Shown piece after piece: positions 1 to 9,079 of a DNA stretch of 64,000 nucleotides; position 1 is the stretch's first letter; each line of letters opens with the position of its first letter. The position numbers were made by a program, and so were the translations under genes. The notes under the pieces were generated by a model. The model was not told the DNA's origin and ran no database searches. It saw nothing but the letters and a program-made list of their open reading frames with translations. The stretch is from Raffaelea ambrosiae (lineage: Eukaryota; Ascomycota; Sordariomycetes; Ophiostomatales; Ophiostomataceae), in NCBI GenBank assembly GCA_002778195.1, contig PCDI01000010.1, forward strand, positions 248,001-312,000. Reading direction: 5' to 3'.

Positions 1-315
1 GCACATAAGCTTCAGATGGACAAAAGTCAAACCCACCCGCCCAAAGCACACAAGATCGGAGTCTCCGTTGTCCGGTGTACTGGTAGAGACAGTATTGTCG
101 GCGTATGCAGAGGCCGTTGGCGTGGGCGCATTCAATAAATGTCGCAGATCAAATTGGCAAGGTTCGCAGGGCATGGAATCAGGCAGCGCCAGATTGGGCA
201 TCAGATTGGGCGCAGGTTGGGGCAGCCATTGGGACTGATCGCATTGCTTGACCTCCTCTTCAGACAAGAGGAACCCAATGTCTAGTCGTCGCCTTTTTAG
301 GGGCTGTTGGTCCAT
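1..315 (-). CDS. N-terminal part of an unidentified protein, cut by the left edge
   Basis: On the minus strand an ATG at 315 opens 105 codons that run without a stop to the window edge, so the rest of the gene lies outside. The other two minus frames contain stops here. The peptide begins MDQQPLKRRRLD, which holds a basic nuclear-localisation-like stretch (KRRR), followed by an acidic LLSEEEV segment, a Pro/Leu-rich part and a Ser/Thr-rich linker. Near the edge it reads DLVCFGRV, a string I associate loosely with the N-terminal region of fungal SNF2-type helicases; that link is weak. The start lies 325 nt from the divergent NACHT gene, so the two may share a promoter. The product is not identified. 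I am moderately sure that it is coding. Confidence 0.55.
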   Translation of the reverse strand, partial: MDQQPLKRRRLDIGFLLSEEEVKQCDQSQWLPQPAPNLMPNLALPDSMPCEPCQFDLRHLLNAPTPTASAYADNTVSTSTPDNGDSDLVCFGRVGLTFVHLKLMC

Positions 316-639
316 CTTGGCGTACGAACACTCCGTGATTGACAATGGTGCTGAGAAACACCGGATAATTAATGCTGGGAAAAGAGAAGAATTGCCCGCT
401 CGAGATCCGCTTCAGCCCTGCCTGGCACACCTCGTGAAGGGCTCACGTGGTGCCCCCCCCCTGTTTCTTCGTCTTTCATTCGTCTCACTCCTCAGGATTC
501 CGCCTACTGGGGCTGTGCTAAGTGAAGACGCCAAGCCAAATCAGCCTCGCCTTCACTTCCCGGAACTGAAAACGCACTTTCTTTCGTTCTCACTTCCGCT
601 TCCACCACCTCCACTTCTTCAACCCAATCTTCTCTCGAA
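316..639. promoter_or_regulatory. Divergent promoter region between the left-edge gene and the NACHT gene
   Basis: 324 nt separate the two divergent start codons. The part just before 640 is rich in C and T (pyrimidine tracts around 590-635), as is common upstream of highly used fungal starts. I see no clear TATA box or known operator. A 152-codon open frame at 248-706 overlaps both starts and is treated as chance. Confidence 0.4.
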
Positions 640-3600
640 ATGCCTTTTCCAACAGCGGTGTCGCCTGCCGTGCAGAAGGCAATGTCTGCTGCTTTTGAGG
701 ATTTAGAGAAGACCATATCTCCAGCCGATGCACGGAACTTCTCGGAGACAACCATCGAGCAAGTTCGAAATGCGGCCCTTGACATCGAGAGGCAGCTGGC
801 TTCCAGGCAATGTCTGCGCAACATGCGCAGACTCATGCCGCTATTCAATGGGCTTGAGCACTACTCCCAAGTTATGGCCACCCTGTGCAATGGCACTCCC
901 TTTCTGCCGTGGGCATGGGCGCCGATCAGCTTGATCTTACGGGTCTCGTCCGAGTATGTTGAGGCTTTCGAGCAGATCATCAAAGCATACTCGAGACTAG
1001 CCGAATCCTTGAAGCGCTTTTCAACCATCGGGAAAACGTTTGCTCACAAAGCCGAGTTTCAACAAACCCTGGCTGTATTCTATGTCGACATACTCAAGTT
1101 CCATGGCCACGCCTACAAATTCGTTAGGCGGAGCGGTGCGTGACATATCGCTGTGATCTCTCTCATAGGAGGGGGGGACCTTGACTAACCACCTTTGGAT
1201 CAGGTTGGAAAATCTTATTTGTGACATCATGGGGCCGGTTTCAAAGACGATTCGACAACATTTTGGAGGACATGCGACGCCACGAATATCTGATCGACCA
1301 AGAGGCGAACTATCACAACATTATCGAGGAGGAAAAAATACGCGACGAAATTCGCCAGTGGCGCGAGGAAAGTGGCGAGCAGCTGGCTGTATACGAAGTC
1401 GAGCAAGCTGCAAAGCAGTTCGAGTCCACCTTGGCTTGGCTCAAGTCTGATGAGGCTGACCAGCTCGCCAATTTCGAGAGAGTGTCGGCCGAAGCCGCAC
1501 AGTATCCGGGAACGTGTTCGTGGATCACACAGAGCGCCAAAGTCCAGGCATGGCTTCGACGCAGCTCGAACCATCCCATACTGTGGATGAAAGGCCCGCC
1601 CGGATCCGGGAAGAGCGTTCTTTCCAGCCAGCTGGTCACCTTCATGAAAAATGGAGGCATGGCTGTTGTCTACCATTTCTGCACCTACTCCTACCCATCC
1701 TCCACAACCTACGAACAGATTCTTCGTTCGTTGATCCTGCAACTACTTCGAGGCGACGGCGATGTTGTTGCCCATGTCTACAACGAATGTGTCTTGGGGA
1801 AAAAAGCTGCAACAGTGGCTATGCTTGAGCAACTGCTTCAGTCGTTGGTATCCAGCCTGGCTGTCATGCCAAACCGTGTGGAATATATTTGGATAGTTCT
1901 CGATGGGCTGGATGAATGCGACCCAAGCAAACAGAAGAGAGTCATCAGCTTACTGAAACAGATCACATCGAGAGCAGCATCGTCTGGGACTGTGGTGTGC
2001 AAGGTCCTTGTCTCCAGTCGCACCTCGCCTGCTATTTCAGACCGCGTGCGCAAGTCGGACACCGTTTCTCTTTCGGACGAAAACGAAAAGACCAATGTCA
2101 CACAAGCCATCCGGCAATACACGCGGTACCGTTTGCAGTCTCTACACCAGAGACTAGATCAGCTCCATCTCGGCCCGGGAGATGTTGACAAGCTGGTCGA
2201 TGTAATTGCAAGAAAAGCGGATGGTACGTGAGCAATCTTTTCTGGCCTGTCATCCACCTCCATCTGACGACAACTGAAATTACTGCAGGAATGTTTCTGT
2301 ACGGACGCCTAGTCCTAGACTTTATCAGCGCCAACATCTTCTTCAATCGCCGGCAGTTGATGGACTCAGTGGACGAGCTGCCTGAGGAACTCGCTAAATT
2401 GTGCGGCTAGTATTCGTCTTGGAAAACAGCACAGCGAAGAGAAATGAAGTACTGACGTCTTGCAGCTACAACAAGATTTTAAGTCAAGTTCTTGCCAACC
2501 AGAGTGCTGCCTCGGTCGAAAACTTGAAGTGTATTTTGGGTTGGATTGCCTTTCCCAGGCGGCCACTCAAGAAAACCGAGTTCTTGTCGGCAGCTACGTT
2601 TAGCCTGGGAGACACCAGCGCCGAGCATCTCGTGCCGTCATACATCTTTGATATAATGGCGTCTCTCATCGAGGAGAGAAGCGACACGACAATGGCATTT
2701 GTACACATCTCGGTAAAGGAGTGAGTTTCCGATTGCTCCATAACAGTGAGATTGCGAAGGGAAAGCTAATTGGCGTACAGATTTCTTGAAAGCAGTTCCA
2801 GTCCAATAACACTGAACCGTGAAGAGATTTTAGATCAACACGGTATCGCCACATTGACTTGCCTCCTTTCTGGCCTGGACGTTTTTGGAAAAGGGTATCC
2901 AAGCGACAAAAGAGACCATCGGCTTGTTGAAGGGCTTCACGGTTTTCACGTCTATGCTACAGAGTACTGGACAGAGTACCTCTTGGAGGGTGTTGCAGCA
3001 GCTAGCCGCAAGAATTCGCCGCTACCGCCATCTTCAAAGTTACTCTCTTTGGCTCTCAGCCTTGGACAAAGCATCGAAACATCGAGTGCTGTCGTCCCGG
3101 ACGATAGTCAGATAGGAAAGCAGATGCTGGATGAGCGACTGTCTTGTTTGGACCCGTATCCTTCGCTCAAGAAGGCCGTTCAGTCAAACTTGAGGGCAAG
3201 ATCACTAGAGAAGCTGGAGGCAGAGTTCCTCGGCATACAGCGTAAGTGAACTATGTCTTGCGGCATTTTTGTGATAAGATGACCAATGTTTTATGTTTAG
3301 ATTCTGGCAAACAGTCAGCCCAACCGCCAGAAAATGATGTGATAATGTCATTGCTCGCAGCATACCAGACCGCTCTCAGAGCTCTCTTGCAGCAACCTGA
3401 CTGTCCGGGCGTGTCCGCAACAGACTTTGAGTGTTTCAAGTCCCAGTTTCGGACATCGGCATTTACTTGCCGCTTAGCCCTGTGCCCTCGGGCAACGGTA
3501 GGCTTTGAATCTGGAAAACTCTGTAGGGAGCACGAACTGGCCCACGTGCGGCGATTTCCATGCACCGAGCCAGGATGCAAATATCCGCCCCTCTCGTCAG

Positions 3601-4133
3601 CACAAGCTTTACGGAACCACATGAAGAAGTATCACAACCCCGAACCATCACGGAAATCTATTCGAAGTATCACATGTACCAAAGCGGTGGGGGAGACATC
3701 GCCGCTGAAAATGTCATCACCAGGACCATCAGGGCCAGACAAGCTCGCCGTGGAACAACTGCAATTGCTGCACGGCATGGAAGAAGCTATAGTAATAGGT
3801 TCTTACACACCATCGGTGGGATCATCTATTGATGAGCCAATTGATGATACCACCATGGGACAGTTGGATTGGCCTAGCCCATGGGGCAGCCCCCTACCCA
3901 TAGAGCCCATACAAGACCTTGCCGACACATTGCTAGGGCCCCCTCAGCAATACCCGAATCTCGTCAGATCCGAAAACAAGACACCCACTGGCCACACACC
4001 GCATGCGCTGCCCCCTGGGCTGCCCCCTGGCTCAGAAGATTACTTTGCTGACCTGGCCCAAGTCATCGACCCGGACGAACAGTCCATATTGAGGCGCTTG
4101 AGACCCCTTAAATACCAGCAGCAGGTTACATAA
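640..4133 (+). CDS. NACHT-domain STAND (NLR-like) protein with C-terminal C2H2 zinc fingers
   Basis: Six exons join in frame: 640-1135, 1204-2223, 2289-2400, 2466-2720, 2781-3241 and 3301-4133, giving 1058 aa; each intron is 59-68 nt. Residues about 1-165 resemble the helical domain that precedes NACHT in many fungal STAND proteins (PF24809/DUF7708-like; LPWAWAPI). A NACHT domain follows with Walker A GPPGSGKS near residue 296 and Walker B IVLDGLDEC near 396, so ATP or GTP binding is expected. Residues about 838-893 hold two C2H2-like fingers, C-x4-C-x13-H-x3-H and C-x4-C-x13-H-x4-H. No WD40, ankyrin or TPR repeats were seen. Proteins of this class act in heterokaryon incompatibility or in sensing other organisms, by analogy to HET and NLR proteins. 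The zinc fingers occupy the usual sensor position. A stop at 4131-4133 ends the frame, but coding-like sequence continues in the same frame to 4487. Confidence 0.85.
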
Positions 4134-4487
4134 TGCCTGTGCACCTTTCACCCTCCCGTTGATACAAGCAGGGAGAAATCAGCCACGGAGGAAGAGCGGC
4201 GCGATCACACTCCTCCGCCGGTTTCACTGGACGACGATGGTGCTTCCTGTATTGATTATGACATACAAAGTACTTCTCAGACTGAGGCAAAGTATCCTGG
4301 CTCCGTCAGTGAGTGCTTAGACTCGCTGCTCTCTTTCGACAACCTCCCTGAAGACAGAGCCCTGCGATCAACGACATGGGGTGCCTTCGTTGCTGGGGGG
4401 CGGGGGGTGGGCGATGTCCAGAGCGGACATCATTGGAAAATATGTTATGATGATTGGTTGCTAGACAGAAAGTGTGCTCTTTGCTAG
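4134..4487 (+). other. In-frame continuation of the NACHT gene beyond its TAA
   Basis: After the TAA at 4131 the same reading frame stays open for 117 codons to TAG at 4485. The peptide looks coding: acidic clusters such as ATEEERRD and VSLDDDGAS, and a hydrophobic SECLDSLLSFDN. Three explanations remain. One is an intron whose length is a multiple of three and that contains the TAA; 4125-4175 fits GT-AG, but its donor GTTACA is poor. The second is a CAA-to-TAA mutation that truncates the protein. The third is readthrough. RNA evidence would decide. Part of the segment could instead be 3' UTR. Confidence 0.4.
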
Positions 4488-5098
4488 GTTTATCAAAATC
4501 TGTGTCTGGTGATCCGGAAATGCACGAGCTCTTCAGTCAAAAGAGCGGCCAAAGATGCTGCCATACTATTTTCAGAGACGTCCAACTGAGTATCTGCGGT
4601 CCTCTGCCGTATGCGCTACACTTGATTGAAAGAGTGCTACTTCTAGATTCCCCCGTTGTAAACTGATAATATAACTACAAGATGTAAGCCTCGGGTGTAG
4701 GCACGCTCACTGCTGTCCACCGCAATGACAGTGCGTGCACTGTGCGCTGCACCGTACACATCGCCTGATGCAGCTGTACACCGGCGCTCTCGTCGACCCC
4801 GTGCACCGCTCCGAATGGCCGGCTTTATCAAGTGGTAGATAGCTCGATAGATACCAGTCGCCGTAGTTTGTAAGACTCAGGCCTTCTGCTGTTGTTTTTA
4901 CTGTTACGTTGACCACTTTTATGAACTGTGATCGGCGAGGCAGGCTCTTCATACGGCTCCATCACATGGCTGCATCGCCCCTTCTCCTCTTGTGCAATAC
5001 CCAAGAGCCATCGTTGCCTATCAGATACTACACCTTCTGGGGCGATATCTGCTCCAGCGGCTCCTTCGTTTCAAGTATAGAATGTTCCCCGACGTTCT
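4488..5098. other. Spacer between convergent genes; no gene seen
   Basis: Region between the 3' ends of the NACHT gene and the ureohydrolase gene. Only short open frames that overlap on both strands are present, with no motif and no supporting splice sites. It should contain the 3' UTRs of both genes. Confidence 0.4.
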
Positions 5099-6369
5099 CT
5101 AGGCCGCCCGCTTGCTGGCCACGGGCACAGCCACCATGAGGTTGATGAGGCTGCGTGCGACCTCGGCGGCGGCCAAACACGTTGTCTCGCCCTTGTTGTC
5201 GTAGGCCGGGGCGACCTCGACGACGTCGGCACCGATGACCTGGAGGCCGACGAGGCCGTCGAGGATGGTCAGCAGCTCGCGCGTGGTCCATCCACCGGGC
5301 TCGGCGGTGCCAGTCGCGGGGGCGTACGCCTAGGGGGAGTTGATTAGAAGACCAAAAAAAAAACCCCCCAAAAAAACAAGTACAGAGTCATGGGGTAGAC
5401 ACCCACCGGGTCGAGCACGTCAATGTCGACGGTGATGTAGACGTGGCCGGTGCCGACGCGGTCCTTGAGGCGCTGGACAATGCCGGCGGCGCCGATGGTG
5501 TCGATGTCGCGGGCGGTGACAATGGCGAAGCCGCAGCTCTTGTCGTTGTCGAGGTCGGTGTGCCGGGTGCCGAGGGGCGCGCGGATGCCGGCGTGGATGG
5601 ACGAGTCGTTGGCGATGAGCCCCTCCTCGTGGGCGATGTGCAAGAAGGTGCCGTGCGTGACCGAGGCGTAGTCGTGCAGGCCGCCGCCGCGCAGGGTCGG
5701 GTTCCAGGTGTCGATGTGGGAGTCAAAGTGGATGACGCTGACGACGCCCCAGGGGTCGCGGGCCGCGCGCAGAGCCGCCAGCGTGACGGTGTGGTCGCCG
5801 CCCAGCATGAGGATGCGCGGCGCGGTCGGTCCGGCTACGGAAGCGTTGGCGGCCGGCCGCGCGGCCACGCGGCGGTGGGCGGCGACCAGCTGCTTGAGCG
5901 CGACGGTGTTGTCGACAAACGTCAGCGGGGCGTCGCCGCAGTCGACCAGGGTGGCCCACTCGGCGAAGCGGTTGCGGCCCGTGTACACGTTCCACGAGTG
6001 CAGCGGCCGGACGCGCCGGCTGCCGTCCCGGATGCCGTGCGGGCCGAACCGGGCGCCCGGCCGGTACGACGTCGCCGTGTCAAAGGGCGCCCCGAGCACG
6101 GCAATGTCGTACGCCATGACGTCCGCGTCCGCCTGCTTCGAGAAGCACGGCACGTACGGCAGGTGCGCAAACGAGCCCAGCCCGCCCACCGGGTCCGTCG
6201 TCAGGTCCACGGCGTCGTCGTCCGTGTCCGTGTCCGAGTCCGCCCCCGCCAGCCGCAGCGGCGCCTGCTGTGCCCGGGGTGCCTGCACCGCGGCCACGGG
6301 CGGGAAGATGATCTCCCGGGCCTGGGCCGTCGCCAGGAGCAGTGCCAGGAGAGCGAGAGACAAGGCCAT
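5099..6369 (-). CDS. Secreted agmatinase/arginase-family ureohydrolase
   Basis: Two exons, 6369-5407 and 5329-5099, joined across a 77-nt intron, give 397 aa. Residues 1-17 (MALSLALLALLLATAQA) are a strong signal peptide. The metal-binding signatures are complete: GGDHT near residue 190, HFDSHID near 216 and DIDVLDP at 315-321. The splice rebuilds DIDVLDPAYAPATGTAEPGG, the agmatinase-type motif. The family hydrolyses a guanidino compound (agmatine, guanidinobutyrate or arginine) to urea and an amine using two Mn ions. With a signal peptide the enzyme should act outside the cell or in the secretory route. It is divergently paired with an MFS transporter across a promoter rich in GATA sites. 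The substrate cannot be fixed from sequence. Confidence 0.88.
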
Positions 6370-6945
6370 GCTCTGTACTTTTCCCTGTCTCTGTTTTTGT
6401 CCTTGTTCTTTTTCGTCTCGTTTGACTCTTTTTGTCTATCCGAGTCTCTTGTTTTTCTATGTCGTCGTCTCTTCCATTTCCCCTTGTTGGCTTTCTTATC
6501 TTTTGTCTCGTCCTCGGCAGTTCCAATCGTCGGCCCGTCGCCGTCGCGGCCGTCCTGATAAGGCTGGTCGCTAACATCCCCCTTTTGGGATCACACGCCG
6601 TCTTGATAAGGCTCGTCGCTACAATCCCCTTTTGGGACGGCACGCTTGTCGACTTATCTGCCAAGGCTCGCCCTCGTGGGCGATGTGACATCCTCGGCAT
6701 GCAGATCAGCGCATCGCATATCTCTCGTCGTCCTTCCTATCATCTCTTCTGGTTGACAAGGGGTCTTGTCGACACAAGGATGCGGACGCGTAGGTGGTGG
6801 GGAGACGTCGGCTATTATGCTCGCCTGGCCATAAAAGCCGTCTTCCGCTGTCCGCCTTTCGATTGCATGTCTGCGTCGCTGCTCTTTGCACCCGTAGATC
6901 TTCCCTCGTTCGTGTCTGTCGTATCCACTGCATCCAGCGCCCGCC
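6370..6945. promoter_or_regulatory. Shared divergent promoter with GATA sites
   Basis: 576 nt between the ureohydrolase start (6369, -) and the MFS start (6946, +). It contains four GATAAG-type sites: TGATAAG at 6556-6562 and 6604-6610, and AGATAAG on the minus strand at 6495-6501 and 6653-6659. Fungal nitrogen GATA factors (AreA/NIT2) bind HGATAR, so nitrogen-catabolite control of both genes is a reasonable inference. Two of the sites lie in a 48-bp tandem repeat. Confidence 0.6.
6552..6647 (+). repeat. 48-bp tandem repeat, two copies, each with a GATA box
   Basis: Copies at 6552-6599 and 6600-6647 align with few differences. Each has TGATAAGGCT near its start, then a GTCGCTA block and a C-rich run ending CCCCTTTTGGGA. 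The CCCCTTTT part also resembles a stress element (CCCCT). Duplicated promoter modules of this kind raise the number of binding sites. Confidence 0.75.
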
Positions 6946-8685
6946 ATGTCTCCCAGCCAGTCCTGGTCTGACCCCGCATGGCCCCCCGGCACGGTACGGC
7001 TCGAGCTCCTCCAGGAGGACCACCGGGAGGAGGCCGAGATTCTGCTGCAGCCGCGACCGACGGCCGACCCCAACGACCCGCTCAACTGGCCGCGCTGGCG
7101 CAAGTACCTCAACTTTGCGCTGGCCTCCTTCTTCGCCCTCATGGTGGCCGCCCAGGTCTCGGCCACGACGCCGACCTGGGGCCCCATGGGCACGGAGCTC
7201 GACTTTGACGACACGCTGCTCAACAACACGTACGCCATTGGCTGCGCCACCCTGGCCCTCGGCGGCTTCATGCTCATGCCCTTTGCCCTCAAGTTCGGCC
7301 TGCGGCCCATCTACGTGATCAGCTGCTTCGCCCAGCTGGCCGTCATGATCTGGGCCGCCCGCACGCAGACCGCCGGCGACTGGTGGGGCGTCAACGCCGT
7401 GCAGTGCTGGATCGGCGCGCTGGGCGACTGCATGGTGCAGATGACCATCTCCGACCTGTTCTTTGTGCACGAGCGCGGCGTCATGAACTCGATCTACGTG
7501 TGGTCCTCCAACCTGGGCGGCAGCCTCGCGCCCGTGGCCGCCGGCTACATCACCGTCGACCAGGGCTGGCGCTGGGTCTGGTGGTGGTGTGCCATTCTGT
7601 TTGCCCTCGAGACCGTCGTCATGGTCTTTGGCTTTGAGGAGTCCAAGTTCAACTGGGCGGCCGTTGTGGGCCGGCCCGTCGACGTGGAGAAGGCGCCACA
7701 GACCAGCAAGATGGAGACAACCGAGAAGGCCGCCCAGGCAGACGAGAAAGCACAGGCCTACGCCGGCACACCCCTCGAGCCGTGCCCGTCGCCGCCCAGC
7801 ACCCCCCCAGCGGGCACACCCCCGGACACGCCCCAGCACATGACGGTCGCCATGGCCCGGGCGGACCCCCCCTTCTGGATCGACCCGGCCATCCCGCGCA
7901 AGCCGTACTGGCGGCGCCTGGCCATGACGACGACCACGCCGGGGCCCTGGCACCTCTTTCTGCGCCACGCCTACCAGCCCTTCCAGATCATGGTCTCGAT
8001 TGCCGGCATCGGCTACGTGTGCCTCGTCTACGCCGTGCTGCTCTCGTGGGGCACCGTCATGAGCGCCGCCCAGAGCACGTACATGAAGAAGCCGCCCTAC
8101 TCGTTCGACTCGGCCCAGATCGGCCTCATGCACCTGGCCCCCTTTGTGGGCAACACCATCGGCGCGCTGGTCGGCGGCCCCGTCAGCGACTGGCTGGTGC
8201 TGCGCCTGGCCCAGCGCAACCGCGGCATCTACGAGCCGGAGATGCGCCTCTGGGTGCTGATTCCCTTCATCCCCTTCATGGTCGCGGGGCCCTTCTGGTT
8301 CGGCTACAGCCTGCAGGACGGCGTGTCGTGGGTCTCGGTCGCCTTTGCCACCGCCGTCTCCCACTTTGGCCAGGCCCCCATCACCGCCGTGCTGCTGACC
8401 TACATGCTCGACGCCTACAACGACATTGTCGGCGACTCCCTCGTCGCCCTCTGCTTCTCCCGCCACACCTTCAGCACCATCTACGTCTTTGCCATGACGC
8501 CCTGGATTGCCAGCGTCGGCATGTCCAACGTCTTCAACACCATTGGCGCCATCGGCACCGCCGTGCTCCTCTTCGCCTTTGTCTTTATCTGGAAGGGCAA
8601 GCAGTGGCGCCACCTGTCGGCCGAGCGCTACCAGCATTATGCCTCGCGGCAGTTCGACCCGCGGCCCATCAAGGAGTACGACTAG
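6946..8685 (+). CDS. MFS transporter (DHA1-like)
   Basis: Intronless frame of 579 aa beginning MSPSQSWSDPAW. The DPLNWPRWRKY motif just before the first membrane helix is typical of fungal drug:H+ antiporter-1 (DHA1) carriers, including the HOL1-like group. About 12 hydrophobic segments are split by a Pro/Ala-rich cytosolic loop at about residues 245-305. The carrier should sit in the plasma membrane. Its divergent pairing with a secreted ureohydrolase suggests import or export of the substrate or product of that enzyme, for example a polyamine or guanidino compound; this is inference from position. The large opposite-strand frame over the same interval is a GC-driven shadow. Confidence 0.88.
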   Translation: MSPSQSWSDPAWPPGTVRLELLQEDHREEAEILLQPRPTADPNDPLNWPRWRKYLNFALASFFALMVAAQVSATTPTWGPMGTELDFDDTLLNNTYAIGCATLALGGFMLMPFALKFGLRPIYVISCFAQLAVMIWAARTQTAGDWWGVNAVQCWIGALGDCMVQMTISDLFFVHERGVMNSIYVWSSNLGGSLAPVAAGYITVDQGWRWVWWWCAILFALETVVMVFGFEESKFNWAAVVGRPVDVEKAPQTSKMETTEKAAQADEKAQAYAGTPLEPCPSPPSTPPAGTPPDTPQHMTVAMARADPPFWIDPAIPRKPYWRRLAMTTTTPGPWHLFLRHAYQPFQIMVSIAGIGYVCLVYAVLLSWGTVMSAAQSTYMKKPPYSFDSAQIGLMHLAPFVGNTIGALVGGPVSDWLVLRLAQRNRGIYEPEMRLWVLIPFIPFMVAGPFWFGYSLQDGVSWVSVAFATAVSHFGQAPITAVLLTYMLDAYNDIVGDSLVALCFSRHTFSTIYVFAMTPWIASVGMSNVFNTIGAIGTAVLLFAFVFIWKGKQWRHLSAERYQHYASRQFDPRPIKEYD

Positions 8686-9079
8686 GTTGTCGTTGCGTAG
8701 CGACAATGTACCTCTTTTGGGTTGTTTTTATTTTGCAAGCAGACGTGGGCAATTGTATTTACGGGGCTTCTCGGTGTGTGGTTTTTTAGACACATCCTAT
8801 GATTGTACATTCTTGGGGACGAATACACGAAGAATATGAAGAAACGAAGAGTACGAAGAACATAGTTGCCACAGACACAACTGTCTGAGACGTGACGCAT
8901 AAACTGGACTGGCTGGCGCCAGTTCACCTTTGCTACCAAATAGCAACGCGTAGACGGTAATTAGCAAAAAAATAAAAAATCTTTCTGTTTAAGTAAATAT
9001 GTCTTCAAGCGTAAATTCCATCAACACAGAATACTCCGTCCCTTGCGTCAATCTGAAATGTCCGTGCCTACTACAACTA
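8686..9079. other. Spacer between convergent genes; AT-rich 3' regions
   Basis: 394 nt between the MFS stop and the end of the amidohydrolase on the other strand. It contains loosely repeated GAAGAA/ACGAAGA sequence at about 8820-8865 and an AAAAAATAAAAAAT stretch near 8965. No gene is seen; 3' UTR and poly(A) signals are the likely content. Confidence 0.4.

Noticed and set aside
6706..8706. 666-codon minus-strand frame over the MFS gene
   Set aside because: Shadow of GC-rich codons; no domain, and low-complexity G/A/H/D/R composition. The plus-strand MFS motifs are clear.
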